Origin: Vespa crabro
Lineage: Eukaryota; Arthropoda; Insecta; Hymenoptera; Vespidae
Reading direction: 5' to 3'
Length of the DNA stretch: 64,000 bases
NCBI RefSeq assembly: GCF_910589235.1
Contig: NC_060966.1
Coordinates: forward strand, 6,176,320 to 6,240,319
The notes beneath the pieces are model-generated. The model saw nothing but the letters and a program-made list of their open reading frames with translations, was not told where the DNA came from and searched no databases. Both the position numbers and the translations under genes were made by a program. This document shows positions 12,737 to 26,299 of this stretch, piece by piece (position 1 is the stretch's first letter; every line of letters starts with the position of its first letter).

Positions 12737-15700
12737 GCATAATCTAAAGAAATATTATTGCAATTTCTATTAGAAATGATTCTAATTTTTGTTGGAAATA
12801 TTTTCAATGTTTCTATTATTTCCTAAAACGTTACCAGGTGGATTAGAACGATTATAGGATAACAAAAGATCGATCTAAATTAGGGAGAAACGTAAAAGCT
12901 TCTTGGTAAAGAAAAAAGAAACTAGAAAAATAATGTGCACGCCATCGTAGACTCGCCGGAAGGGAAGTTTCGGGTAATGTCGGGACGTCGGCCTTCTCCT
13001 TTTCCTTTTCTTTTATGTTCACCCTCATCCTTTTTGTTCGTTCATCTGCTTGGAACACGCGAGGGACGGCGCGTAGCTATTACAATAACCGGTGTACGTG
13101 GTTCTCCTCTTCTTCGCCAAGGCCGCGACAATCAAAGTCGAAAGAGATAGGTGTGCACCTTACCAAGAGAAAGAAAATTTACATGATTACGCGAATACGA
13201 TCAAATTTTTCGATTATTTTACAATATTCAAACGTTTTCATTTTTCTTCAAGTATCAATTTTATATCCAATTTATAAAATGTAATATCTCTATTCCATTA
13301 TATTTTTAATTTGATAATTTTAATTGGGATGAGCGAAGGATTACTGTCGTTCATACTAATTGGAAAACTTTGCTAATTTAATACATTTTTTTACGCGGAT
13401 ATCTCTTGCTTGAAAAAAAGAAAAAAAAAAGAAAAAAAAAAAAAAGACAGAAAGAAAGAAAAAAACAAAGAACATATTTTCTAGGCAAATTTCCAAGTTC
13501 TAAGAAAAGGCTCGTTGTCCGACCACAATATAAACCGTTAGTTAGAACGCGATAGTGCAGACTGTAGCTTCCTTAACGGTGAGTTACAGGAAGAGATGAA
13601 AAGAATGAAAAGCTGTGTATTATACCAGGGATTTACTTTCTATAGTGGAGATAAAAAAGAAAACAAAAAACGAAAGAGAATATTTTGAGACATTAAGTTT
13701 TCTATTCAAGATCAAAATGAATATGAAGGAATTAAAGATAGAATAAAGAAGACAGGTTTTAGAATAATCTCTTATCTATCGTTAATTGCTCGTTGTGTCC
13801 AACGGTGAAGAAAACGAGTAAATAAACGCATCAGACCATTAAATTCGTGTTACCCTAGCGAATCAACGGTTCCCTTCTGTTCTTTCCTTTTCTATTTCTA
13901 ATGAAGTTCTTAGACGAGATTAGGATCGAGCATAAGTGGTCATATTAATAACACGCTCATTTAAACTTTAAGTAAAAAAGATTTGCAATTTATCAATGGC
14001 GTTGGTATTTCATGCTGAACTTTCAAACTCTAAATCCTCTAATTCTATACTTGGTGCATAAAAGAAAAAAAAAAAAAAAAAAAAAGAAAAAGAAAAAGAA
14101 AAAAGATATTAAACGAGAAAAATGTAATATATTGAATATGACTTGAATATCTAGAGAGATATTTTAACGATCTCACATAGAATGCTAGTCTTTCAATCTA
14201 TGAAGAAATAAACTCTCTTTGGATTTCATCGAAATCCGAGTAATAAGGCTTCCGTAATCGAATTAAAACGACGATATTAACGAATCTCTTTTTATCCATC
14301 TCTTTTTGTCCTCTCCTTTCATTTCTTCTTCGATTTCCTCCGCAATCGAATGGCTTCCTTAATGTTAATGTATCTTTCATCTTTCCTATAAATAGTTTTA
14401 TAAATAAATATCTTTTGATCGTCATAAAAAATAATTATATAAATATATAAATGAACATTTTTTACTAACATTTATTAATTCTAATTAACAGCCTAATTTA
14501 TGTCCCTTATATTTTTACATTTTTTATAAGCTCCTTAAAAATGCAAATGATATGAAATTATTTTAACAAAAACAAAGATGAAAAGATGGAATCGTTTGGA
14601 TGAAATAGATACAATAAATGAAGAAGATCTGGACTGATCGTTCTACCAAGTAATCCAACGAGGATTCAAGACGTTTGCCAAGGGTTCAATGATGCTCCTT
14701 GTTGTAAAGGAAACTTGAAAGGAACTCGTGTGCGTTCTGTACGCCGTATCAGTCGCAACTGTACCATGGACGAGATGCCTGCCGCGGATAAAGGTTTCAC
14801 GGAAGAACGTTCAATTTTATGGAACCTGTTCCCACCGAGAGAGACTCCATCTTCTCTCTTTCTTTCTCTTTCTCTTTCTCAAACGGGTTTACTTAGATGC
14901 ATACATTTCATGCTCGTACGCATACGAGAGACGCCTTTAAAGCTCGTAAATTAACGTTTCATCGTTACAAGCCTAACCAGGGAATCCGAAAATTCGTAAT
15001 ATCTTAATTAAAATTTGTTTTGCGAGGCTAAATGAAAAAGATATCCCCTGAATCGATATTGAAAAATAGAATATGATTAAATATATATAATTGACGACAT
15101 CGGTGTAATTAATCATTCAATTGTTAATCAATACGAACAAATAAATATTATCATTGAGTAAATCGTTGATTATGAATTGCATCGAACATACTTGAAGAGA
15201 GAGAAAAAAAAAAAAGAATTAAAGAAAAGTTGAATTAACTTTTTAAAGTCTTATTTTTATCTGTCAAGATGTTGTCGGACCAGCATAATATCTTTTTATT
15301 TTATTTCATTCGATTACTTCATCCTCTAAGCCTCCATGTTCAGTGTGTCGATCGTTCATACTTATCGTGTATCTCGTAATAATTCATAAATAATACGCTT
15401 ACAGATCGTACCTGGTCGCAAAGCAGTTTCCATTTTAATCCCATTTAATAAATCTTGAAAGTTTTTATGTTTATATAAATATGAGATAAGATTTGAGATA
15501 TTGCGATCGATTTCATTCTACAACATTTCATGTATCTAACATTTAGTTTGTTACAACAAATATACTTCGGTTAAAAAGAAACGAATAGAAATTAATTTTC
15601 TAAATAAATTTTCCTCTAGTGAAAGAATAACAAGTCTCTAGCCGATCGATGAGTCTCTTAACGAGAGAGAAAAAATGAATAGAATGAAAGAGAAAAAGAG

Positions 15701-15998
15701 AGGAGAGAACAATTGAGTCGAGATTGAAGCGCTTTACGCTTCACCACGAAAGAGTATGTACTTTGGAGTCTCGAACGTATGCGCGTGACGCTCATGAACG
15801 CATCTAGCTCGAGTAGAATGGAGACGGGAGAAGGGAAGGGAAAAAAAGAGAAGTCATTCTTCTCCCTTTCTCTGCCAGGGGTGAGTGACTCACGGTTCGT
15901 AGCTTCGACGCTGCACGTCGGGACGCCTACCCTCCAAATATTGATTCGCTGGTGCTGCAAACGAACGCGTGGCGAGTCAACCCCTACTTGTCTTCCTC

Positions 15999-16019
15999 GT
16001 CTCTCTCTCTCTATATATA

Positions 16020-16063
<44 letters not shown>

Positions 16064-16078
16064 CATGTGTGTGTGTAT
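15999..16078. repeat. Compound CT-TA-TG microsatellite
   Basis: CT units, then two TA blocks with TG interruptions, then TG units; intergenic between stan and CFAP69. Confidence 0.9.
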
Positions 16079-17561
16079 AAATCTTTCTAACCAATCGAAA
16101 ACGAGATGGAAAAATATATATCTCTTAATCGTTTACTTGTATAAATCCAACATTGATATTAATAGTGAAATTGTTAACAGATCAAATATTTCCAAACGAT
16201 ATTAGCTGATTAGAATAATTTTACATGCCTATCTCACATATTCGACCTAATAATTATTTTAGAAAATATAGAGATTTTGTTTTAAAAGAAAATACTTTAG
16301 AAAAGATCCATCTTCAGGCTTAAAAGAACGTCTGAAATCTTTGATCCTTAGCAATGTCCAACAGGAATAATAATTGGAGTGGACAAGCAGGGGGAAAAAA
16401 GAAAGAAAGAAAGAAAGAAAGAAAGAGAGAAGGGTCTGGTGTCCTTCTCATCGGTATTTCTCGGTCTTCCTCGGCTTCTCTCTTACTTTCTTCGCCCTCG
16501 ATTTCACCCCCACCTTTATATAAACGAATGGCGGGTGGTTGCTCCTGCGAATATCGACCGACGCAATTTCTACGTCCATGCTCAAGCATACTTCGTATCT
16601 TTGAAAGAGTGAATGGACGACGCTGATGAAAAGAACTTTGAAGAGTCTACGATCGATCCAACCACTCTAACAATCTACTCTGTCTTTTGTTACAAAATAA
16701 TTATTTTTCTGTTCGATATAAAAAGAAACAAAAAAAAAAGATATTAACATTGTTGAGTTATCTCTCATATTTTTAACTTGCTCGTAATCAATTTCTAGCC
16801 TTTCCTGAAGGAATAAAAAATGTTGAGAGAGTAGAATTGAGACTAGTGTCGGTGGTGAGACCACTCGAGAAGTCGTTACTCCGACGAGAGATACCTCGAA
16901 TAAGAATAACACGAGAGAGAGAGAGAGAGAGGGGGGGGGAAGAGAAAGAGAGAGACAGAGAGAGAGAGAGATGGATGTCTACATAATGCACGGCAAAAGA
17001 ATGAACAAAAATTACACGATAATTATAATATTCTCAATCAACTTAAATCACTATGATAAGGCTAAGTCATAGAATTAAAAAATGAAACATTCAAAATCGT
17101 TTGAAAGAAACCTAATCAAAAGGACTTGCTGTAATAAAACGATATTATCATTAAGAACCCTTTCTTTTTTTCTCTTCACGCAAGACGCCTCCTGCTTCCC
17201 GTGGGAACGCAGAATGAACTCGAAGAAGAAGGAAACCCAGGGTAATCCTGAAAGGAAGGAAACACAGTCATAACTTAGCCGCGTGCGAGCGTAAAGATCG
17301 AGTCAGCTAGTCTTTTTCTTCTTTGGTGTATAGACACGGTGCAAGGACGAGGAAGAAAGGACGCTGATGATATTGAAGAAAACGAATGAAGGAGGAGTAA
17401 GAGGTCGTTGAAAAAGGTCACTCACCGGCCCATCAAGGTCACCCGTTGCTAAATCCCTCACATTTCGAGTACCTTGTCCACGGTGTCGATTTCAAAATCC
17501 AGACACACTTTCACTCCAAGGACTCATGCAAGATCGATCAATCTGAATACTTAGTATATCT

Positions 17562-17594
<33 letters not shown>

Positions 17595-18688
17595 AAAGCT
17601 ACGTTCTACCCCTTTTCACGTGTACGAGTTCACTCAGAACCGGTTCGTTAACCAAAACTCTCTTCCGAGACAGAAAAAGAAAGATCTTTTTTTTTGGTAC
17701 ACCAATGATTTTTTGTATGCCTCTTCGATCACCTTTTAAAATAGAAAATGAACAAATGTATATTTTACTCCTGTTTGTTTGTTTTCTAGCTTTAATATGA
17801 GATGTTTGAGAACAATGATGAACTCTTGCTTGCGAGGATACACATTGTCCTTCGAAAAAAAAAGGAAAAAAAACACAGTGAATGGGAGATGGACACTCAC
17901 TTTTTAGCCGGCTGTGCCAACGACAGCGTCGCGATCGTACTAACGTCTCGGCTCTCTCGCACGAGGCACACGCGCGTCGCTCAGGTGCTCTCTCTCAACG
18001 TTGTTGAAGGCGTACCGCCTTTACTATCACATACAATCGAGAGAGCCATTACTATCCAGGGAGCGAGCGAAGGTGGAGCCGTCTAGCGGTAACATAACGA
18101 TCCTGGAAAAGAAAGAACTGAGTCAATACTAACAGAAGAAAAGAAAACTAACAATTAGTATTTTTAGCAAAAGAAAATTATATCTCTAATGCCATTAAGA
18201 TTATAGTTATCCTTTAAACAAATAATACTAGTAAAGCAATAGTTTCAATCTAAATATTTAACACACTGTTACTTAATTATTCACTCTAACTTAACATATG
18301 ATTAGATAATATATAATATATTTTAAACGTTTAATTTACCAAAATACAAAATGTTTTAACTTCTTTACCAAGGAATAATATTTCTAATAGGATCAATTAG
18401 AATCTTTATGGAACATCTCGCGCCATTAATCGTGACAATCGAGATGGCACCACTACTTTGAAATTAATAACAATAAATCATGACGTATTCATGAAGAAGA
18501 GAGAGGAAAGGAAAGAAGATCGAACGGAACGCGTTTGAAATTCCTCGCCGTCTCATGCGAGGAGTACGCGCTTCGTTCTGAATGCAAATGCGTTCTGTAG
18601 ACGACGAGGAGGGCACGATTTTGTATATAGCAACTATACTACGCTCCTCGTTTCAAGAGCAACAAGAGTTTGTCCTTTTTCGTTCGTT

Positions 18689-18698
18689 GCGCCACCTG
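18689..18698 (-). promoter_or_regulatory. CTCF-like motif upstream of CFAP69
   Basis: Minus strand reads CAGGTGGCGC, which fits the core of the CTCF consensus (AGRKGGCRS) at every position. It lies about 100 bases before the first CFAP69 ATG. Binding is inferred from the motif alone. Confidence 0.3.
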
Positions 18699-18797
18699 TT
18701 ATATCTCTCTCCAGCCGATTTCAAAGGCGGCTAGAGTGCACTTGGCTTGCTTTTGTTTGAATGCTGTTAGAAATGAAAGCTTTTACTTGACTTTCAG

Positions 18798-21700
18798 ATG
18801 TTGTCCATTCAACAAATATATTTTTCATCGATTCTATTATTAATATCAATATTTTTAACTTGTATATTTACCTTAACAATCGTATCGATGGAGAGGAAGA
18901 AATATCAGGATGAAAAACGGAATTTCATTTCTTCTCGAAAAATAATCAAATGTTCTTGTCCTGATAATACGAAATTTGGCAAAGAAAAATGTCGAGAAAT
19001 AGACGTGGATTATGTTGTACATAAATTGCACGAACTTATATCCGATCCAGTCACTAAAGATGACGTATCACGAATCTCTAGATTGTTATATGACTATCAG
19101 GAGCAACTTTGCGATCGGGCTTACGTATCCTTCAACCTAAAATTTGGTTAACTTATAAATTATTAATAATAGACATACACGTACATACCGATGATCATTG
19201 TTTTATCCTTTCTCATGATTACGATTAGATGGTAAAACACTTACCAATGGTAATAAAAATAATAGAATTTTTAGCAACGAACGCAAAAAGCGTAGAAGAT
19301 TATCGTTCGCATCTCGATCAGATGTTGGAGTTTTCTAATCGACCACCTCTATTGGAAAAATTCTTTCAGAACGTTACTTGTTCAGACATAATGGAACAAT
19401 ATTTTACATTCTTTGGCTATCTACTAACGATCTTACCTAGGAAGCAAGAGCTCCTTAAAGTGCACGAAGCCCTTCGTTCTTTATTAATCAGAACTGTGCC
19501 AGATGATCCTTCCGCAGTGAAGTCTGAGATTTGTCGTGCTGCTATGGAGAAATCGAATCTGTCCTTTATCGTAACCGAGATATTAAAAACTTCCTCCCCG
19601 GAAGAATATCCTACGATCTTGGAGTTGATCTTCCTACTTTCGTCTATTTCCTGTCTCTGTTGTAAGTAAAAATCTTTGGCATTTCATCATCGTTGCATCG
19701 TCCTATACAAAGTAGAGTAGAAAAGATTAAGATCGAAATCATTCATGAGTTAAAATCTACAGTACAAAAAAAAAAAGAAAGAAAAAACAAGTACAAAAAT
19801 AAGTTTAGGTCTCTAAGAACAAAAAAAAAAAAAAACAATGATTATAAAACGACAACAAATTGATCATTTACAAACATAGGTCACAAAATGTTAGAAGGTG
19901 GTATTTTGAATTCTCTGCTAATTAGAATGGACCTTGCATACGCGACTCAAGTGTTTTGTAAACCACCGCCAAACGAGCTCCTGGAAGGAGACGAGTACTC
20001 AGATGATACAATGGTTTTGATAATGAATATCTTATGGACCCTGATGAGATCTATTTTGCCTCCGAAAGAAGTACCAGCTTGTTTGAAAGACTTCGGTACT
20101 CCAGTACATTGTGCTCTGTGGTATTACTCTTCTTTTTTTATTCCTTTTTGAGGAACATCAACGCGAAAATATTGCAAGTAAAATTTCTATCTCAATTTTA
20201 GGGGTCTTCGTTATGCCTTCAAAAAACAGATATACAAAAGTCAGAATTGTAAATTCAATGCAAAACTTCGAAACGAAATGACATTGCTCATTCTACTTAT
20301 AGTTCAACTTTTTCCACGTTATACCATTATCAGCAATGGTATAGCCAACGATGTTCTATCCCTTTTAATTGACTGCCTCTCTGGTAGAATTCATATCTGG
20401 TCAAAGAACATCAAATTTGTTCCTAACAAAGAGAACCTCGTTTTCTTGAAAACACTTTTACTAATCGTGTCTGATCTTGCTACGTTTAACGCCTCTATCC
20501 ATGTAGATAATTTTCTCTATTATGATCATAAAAATTTATCAGGAATCATTTTGAATAAATTATTTCTCTAGATCATGATCGAACTGGACGTCTTATCAGC
20601 AATATTTGGCTTCATTGATTTGAATTCAAAATCTGTTTGGAGTCCACCTCAATTTTGGCATCTTTTCGAACATGCAATATTCACTTTGGTTGTACTTGCG
20701 CCAAAACTACCTAAGGAATTTGTTGAACACGATGGAACCCAAAAGTAACTTCGAACGTTGTTCTTAATTTCGAGTTTTCACGAATTAATTTTGAAAGCCA
20801 TTGACATTGTAGATTGATGTCCATTTTGCAATGGTGTTCCTCGAACGAATTTAATTCGAAATTTGCAATGATTTCTACCAAGGCAGTATGTTCCATCGTT
20901 CTTTCTAAAAACCCTATCTTGTTGAAAGATTTTCGCGAACAACAAATGATTCTTTTATTGTTCGGTGAGCCAAATTTTTTCAAACTATTTTCAATGAATT
21001 AATAACAACTTTGAGGAATATTCTAATATCATTTTTAGATCTTATCGATTGTATCCTACGTATCGATAAATTAACGATTGAGCATCAAAGAATTCTGACA
21101 ATATTATTCATCACTGCAGACGAAATAATTAGAAAAGAAGCACACCTTCGATTGTTATATGGATACTATAATATAAAAATCATTCGGCAATTGTTAGATA
21201 GATATTTTTATCATCGAAAAGATGATGATTTTTATATGGATCAACGGTAGGTTTGGGAAAGATCAATTGAATATGTTCAATGAACTTTTTTGTAATTAAA
21301 ATAAGAGAAAAATAATTACGATAGTCTTTTGCTAGCGATTGGTTCCTATATTTGGGGATCTATAGTACCATGTCCGATACATTTGAAGAAGTTTGTCGAC
21401 CAGAATACAGTCTACACTATAATCGACGTAATCGAAATCACTTCTTCTCCTGTTAGATGTTTATTTCTTGGTCTATTAATAGATATTTGTGAAAATATCT
21501 TTTGTGGTCATTATCTATGTACTTGGCGTGGAATTGATAAGAACAAAGGATTTATGTCTTTGCTGGCAATGATTTGGAGAGAAGAGGAGAGTGAAATCGG
21601 TATTAAGAAACGATCGGATGGCACGATCGAAGGTGAATCTCGAAGATCGATCGTTAACGAGCTATTCTTTACGTACAATTTTTTTTATTCATACAGACAC

Positions 21701-22698
21701 TGAATTACCTCAGTTGGGTCCCAAACAATGGTTAGAGACTTATCGTACCAAACTTAGATACGAAGTCAGTCCTGCAATGATCGATTTGATTGGCTCATCT
21801 AGATCCAAGATTTATGCTCTTCGCCAAATTATCGAAAGATATGGAGAAAAATATCAGATGGCTAGAGATCATTACAAAATTTTAATTAATGATTTATCTA
21901 TCGAAGATAAGGTAAATTCACGAAAAATTATTATTTCCGTCGTAGGATCATAAATAGTTTTTTCTTTTCCCTATCAGATTACGATGTCCACTGTGAATCT
22001 TTACTTTCGATTAAAAATTGGACAGACTTGGATCGAGATCAGCAAGTATTTAGCTCAGCTGGGTGTTATACCATTAGGAATGGATGGTCAACTTATGTCT
22101 TTAATGTCGCAACGATATCATTTCTGGGGTCTTTTCATTCGGGAACGTCAAAATAAATTTAATGCTACAGCTAAGACTATCGAGGAAATAGAGGAAAAGG
22201 ACGAATACGCTAGAATTCGTGATTCTTTGTTAGCACCAACATTCGATGCTCTCGACGAGATCGAATATATTCGTAGAACAACCGATAGATCTTATATGTT
22301 ACGAAAAAAGGATTTTCAAAATCGACAGGTGAACACGTATCTTAATTTTCCTTCGATTGCGGATATCATGCACTGTCATAGGACATTTCAAGATAATGTT
22401 AATGTTACGGTACGTTATAATTCGAAAGAAAGAAAAAAAAAGGAAAAGAAGGAAAAAACAAAACCGTTAAAAAATGGACATCTTACGCGTTTTCTTTTTA
22501 CAGGCAGTTTTCGACCAACATCTTCATCTCACTGGTAAACTTACACCCGACAGCGATACAGATCTAACGCTACCTTCATCCACTTTTCCAGAGAGTTCGT
22601 TGTCCTTGTGCATGAATTCTTCTATCTACGACGTTTCCTTTTCAGAAGATTCGTCTTGCGTAAAAAACGTCTCCTTTGAAATTTTAGACATGGAATGA
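18798..22698 (+). CDS. Cfap69: Cilia- and flagella-associated protein 69 (CFAP69)
   Basis: Exons: join(18798..19124,19229..19661,19880..20120,20202..20502,20572..20744,20813..20964,21039..21246,21325..21632,21697..21911,21978..22409,22504..22698); GT-AG and phases consistent; 994 residues, or 964 if Met31 (18888) is the start (human protein about 941). Recognised from family stretches: a DRAYMVKHLPMVIKI segment, and WREEESEIGIKKRSDGTI, which matches the human segment WRKEEKELGVKRDKNGKI. The protein is an all-helical armadillo-like array. In vertebrates it acts in sperm flagella and olfactory cilia; in an insect, expect testis and ciliated mechanosensory neurons. Odd point: residues 1-30 are strongly hydrophobic, unexpected for an axonemal protein, and TTTCAG lies just before the first ATG like a splice acceptor, so Met31 is the better start. 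Exon 1's donor (19125, GTATCC) was chosen by homology. Confidence 0.9.
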
Positions 22699-22715
22699 CG
22701 AAGAAAACCGTTAAA

Positions 22716-22728
22716 AGCGCCCTCTACG
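22716..22728 (-). promoter_or_regulatory. CTCF-like motif just 3' of CFAP69
   Basis: Minus strand reads CGTAGAGGGCGCT. It matches eleven of eleven core positions of the CTCF consensus SYAGRKGGCRS. It starts 18 bases after the CFAP69 stop codon, between two co-directional genes. Binding is inferred. Confidence 0.35.
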
Positions 22729-22800
22729 TTAGACGAATATAGAAATTTCCTTCTTTACCTTCTGTAATAAGAAATAACACTTTATCGACATCAAGAAGAT

Positions 22801-22806
22801 AATAAA
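22801..22806 (+). terminator. CFAP69 polyadenylation signal
   Basis: AATAAA 103 bases after the stop codon, followed by T-rich sequence. It is the first canonical hexamer in the short gap before the next gene. Confidence 0.6.
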
Positions 22807-22899
22807 ATCTTCTTTACCATCACTGCTTTCATTTTTCATTTCATACTTGAAACGTTAATTAAATTTGTTACTAATCTCTTCATTTGTATAATTTATAAT

Positions 22900-23740
22900 T
22901 AATTCGAGAAAATATTTCTTCTCGTATAAATGCAGAAGCTTTAATAATAATTCGCAACGAGTTATCTCCAGTTGATAAATTTCTTTAGATAGATAAGAGG
23001 AAAATAAAATGGAAGGGGAAAGAGTGAAAATAAGGGTAAGAAACGACGAGAGAAGAGAGGAAAAGAGGAGAGGAAAAGAGAGGGCTCCCTCTCGAAGGAG
23101 TCGAGCGTTCGTTCGACCGGCAGTGAGAGCCGACATGCCGTTCCCGCCGCAGGCATTCGTTGTCGTTGTTCGTCCGGTACCGGTTTGAGAGCGTCTCGAG
23201 ACAAAGTTCCTTCGAGTTCCTTCTTCCCCTTTCAGCGCCTTTCCTCGCGCATTTGTGCCTTCTTTCGCGTACAAGTGCCGTATCCGCGTGAACGCGTTCG
23301 CTTATTCGACAATTGAACTTAACAAAAGAGAAGACGTTGCTTGGAATAATATATAGGATCGAATTCGTACCACGAGGAGATAAAGAAATAGGGAACAAAA
23401 AAAGAGGGCTAAGTTCTTGGAATCAAGGAAAAAGAAATTGAAGAGGAGAACCATACCTTTTCTTCTCCTTTTGCTGGAACATCAAAAAATTACAAGAGTT
23501 TTCTTCTCTCAGTCTCTCCCCTTCTCTCTCCTCCCCGTTCTTTCTCTCCTCCCACTCCAACTCCTCCCGTAGCATCCGCCTCTCTCCTTCTCTCTTTTTC
23601 TCTTTCCTCCTGCTCCCTCCTTTCTCTTTAAGCGTTCTTCGTCGAAGGCGCGAGGTAGACGGCACCGTGCGCTACGTAGACCGCGCACAGGGGATTTCTA
23701 AATTCCTTGGGCGCGGGAGAGTTTTAGCGAGTTTGTAAAT
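22900..23740 (+). promoter_or_regulatory. Promoter and 5' untranslated region of the PLXDC gene
   Basis: The 1.04 kb between CFAP69 and the PLXDC ATG is CpG-rich from about 23080 to 23290 and again from 23640 to 23740, in contrast to its surroundings, with a CT-rich stretch between (23500-23630). No TATA box is obvious. It must contain the transcription start unless there is an upstream exon. Confidence 0.5.
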
Positions 23741-26261
23741 ATGGCGTGTGAACGGTGGTGCTCAGAACGTGGCGACTACGAGGCGACCGGTTCTTCTTCT
23801 CCCTCACAATGGCCTTACGTATTGCTGTTCCTCGTCGTTCTACTCTGCTGTGGATCCTCGTCTTTGGCGATTGGCCAGTTTGGTGAGTCTCTAACTTTCA
23901 TCCTTCTATCTGCAAAGATAAGAGGACACGAGACGGTTTTCCTTTGGGATGCCAACGCGTAAGATCCTTCGAGAGTTAGAATGAAAGAGTGTGTGTGTGT
24001 GTAAGAGAGAGAAAGAGCGAGCGAGCGAGCGAGCAAGCTAGCGAGAGAGAGAGAGACGAACGAACGAACGAACGAACGAACGAACGAATGAGACGGAGAG
24101 AAAGGAGTTGGAAAGAGGCGAGCAACGAAAGGAAGAAGGTTGTCCGCTACGAGCAGCGTTAAGGAAAGAGAAAGAGAGATACAGTCGCGAGGTCGGGGGA
24201 GAAGGATAGCGAGTTTGCTGACGCGACGAAGACGAAGAGAACGAAAAAGAAAGAAAGAAAGATATATATATATATATATATATATACATCTTTTTACGCA
24301 CACATACATAGAGCGAAGAGGGGGAACGGGAAAAGTTAGCCCGTTGAACGAGCAAGAAACGCCTCTTCCTACGCGAGCTACTACGCAATTCCATCGAGTC
24401 CCGACTCCTTCTCGTTTAAGAGACTCTCCTAGCTTATAGATTCACCTTAGTTTCTATCGTAATCTTTGCGTATAATATCTTATTCAATGGTACTTGATCG
24501 AGATTTTCGAAGTTCGCGCCGTAAAACATTGAAACGTCGTTTTCGTACCTCTCTTGGAATCCGTTTGTTTTCCAATCATTTTTTGCTTCTTATTATTCAC
24601 TGCAACGATGAATCTCCAAGATCTTTCCTCGCGTATTCTTTTCTCGTTGCATGAAAATACATGCAACTTATTTTTTATCCTTCTCGAGAGCAACCTTCCA
24701 ATGATTTATTCTAATCATCGATCTGTAACGCGTCCATGCACGAATACCTTTGACCGTTGACGATTTTTTCGCATACATTGACTGCACCTGATTGGTCGAA
24801 ACCACGGAGACCTGTTCGCCTATGAATTTTAATTGGTCGACAGCAATGACGAGATCTGACGTTCATTGGTTATTCATTACGTATCTGCAATATTTAATTA
24901 TATATTAATTAATAATGATTACTAGATGGAAGCATCGAGAATAATCGGAGACAAAAAAGAAATGAAAGAATACATTGATATATAGGCTTTCAATGATTCC
25001 TATAATCGTCCTCCGTTGCTCTCTTTAGGTTATATTTCAACAAAGAAATGACATATAAGAGAAATAAGATTTGTGTGCAAGAGGTTACTATCTCGAGAAT
25101 GTAAGCAACTCGTTTAAGATCATAAATGATATATATATATGTGTGTGTGTGTGTGTATGCGTGTACGCGCGCGTGTGTATATATACACACATATATACAC
25201 GCATCGCGTTGTATCCAGCACGACGACGTGAATTACGCAAGGGCGACCCTATGTTTGATGATTTTGTCCTACGTTATTTTCAGAGATTTTCTTAAATACC
25301 TTACGATCGATCGAACGCCAATCGATAACTTCGATTTTTTTCTCCTTCATCGAGTAATACAATTTTGGTGCGACGCACAAAAGTCTTCATATCTCGATGA
25401 TTTATATCAAATTTCTTCAACGTGAACAAATATTATTATAAGATCAACTCCGTAACTACGCACGAATATCTTTATCTCTCTCTTTCTCTTATCATTTTTC
25501 TTGTTTTCCTCTTTCTATCCTTCTCTAACCACCTGTTCCACGCACAACCGTATATAATTCCTTCGATGCAGTCGTTAGTTGTATAAGTTACGTACTTACA
25601 ATGCTCGCGCTAATATAACGGGTGACTAATTTCGATTTGTAAACGATTACGTTTTGCATTCTTGATGAAATTCTAATCTAATCTGACGACATAAAGATCT
25701 AAATATTGCATGATTATTAGTAAAAACAAAAAAAAAATTCTGGTAGCTTCGATCGCACGGAGAGAACGACGACCATTTTGAAAAGAAACATAATGGCGGG
25801 ATATTTGAAATTCGAGAACGAGAGAACCTACGTGTATTAACGTGTTTTTTTTTTTTATATATATATAATTGTACAACGGACCATTAAATCGATAAAACTT
25901 CTTCTTTAACATTCATGCTCGACTCGAATATAGATAAATGTTCGTGAATCTGTTTTTATCTGACCGTATTTTATGTCATTGCGAATCTTTTCCAATATAC
26001 TTACTTTGTCCTCATTCTTCTTTTTTTTTTCTCTCATTTTTTCTTCTTTTATCGCTAATCAATGCTATACGTACCATATGTAACACTTGTACATTACAAA
26101 GAAATCATAGTAGCCATCGACTTCTTTTTCTTGCAAACGCATTGTTCAAACGTTAAATTATTCAAACGATATGTGGCTTTACATTTCACTTATGCGTTTG
26201 ATACTTTCTTTCTTTCCTTTTTTTTTACTTTTCTTTTTTACCCGAACGTTTTTTCGTAAAA

Positions 26262-26299
<38 letters not shown>

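Larger units (their letters stand above)
9762..18797. other. Intergenic region between divergent stan and CFAP69
   Basis: About 9 kb with no frame that looks like a gene. It holds simple repeats (GA at 11818-11848, TA at 12703-12733, A-rich at 13417-13475 and 14059-14105, TA/TG at 15999-16078, AAAG at 16401-16430, GA/G at 16912-16971, GA at 17561-17596). It also has three blocks with clearly more CpG than their surroundings (about 10900-11360, 12940-13150, 17890-18090). Untranslated first exons and control elements of stan and CFAP69 probably lie here, but I cannot place a transcription start. Confidence 0.6.

Noticed and set aside
15658..17739. Several frames of 60-100 codons in the stan-CFAP69 gap
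   Set aside because: All run through GA, TA or AAAG repeats and encode Ser-Leu, Arg-Glu or Tyr-Ile stretches; these are repeat artefacts.
23815..24394. 164- and 118-codon minus-strand frames opposite PLXDC exon 1
   Set aside because: Made mostly of simple repeats (CGAA, GCGA, GA) read as Ser-Leu and Phe-Val-Arg-Ser repeats, and they overlap the signal-peptide exon.
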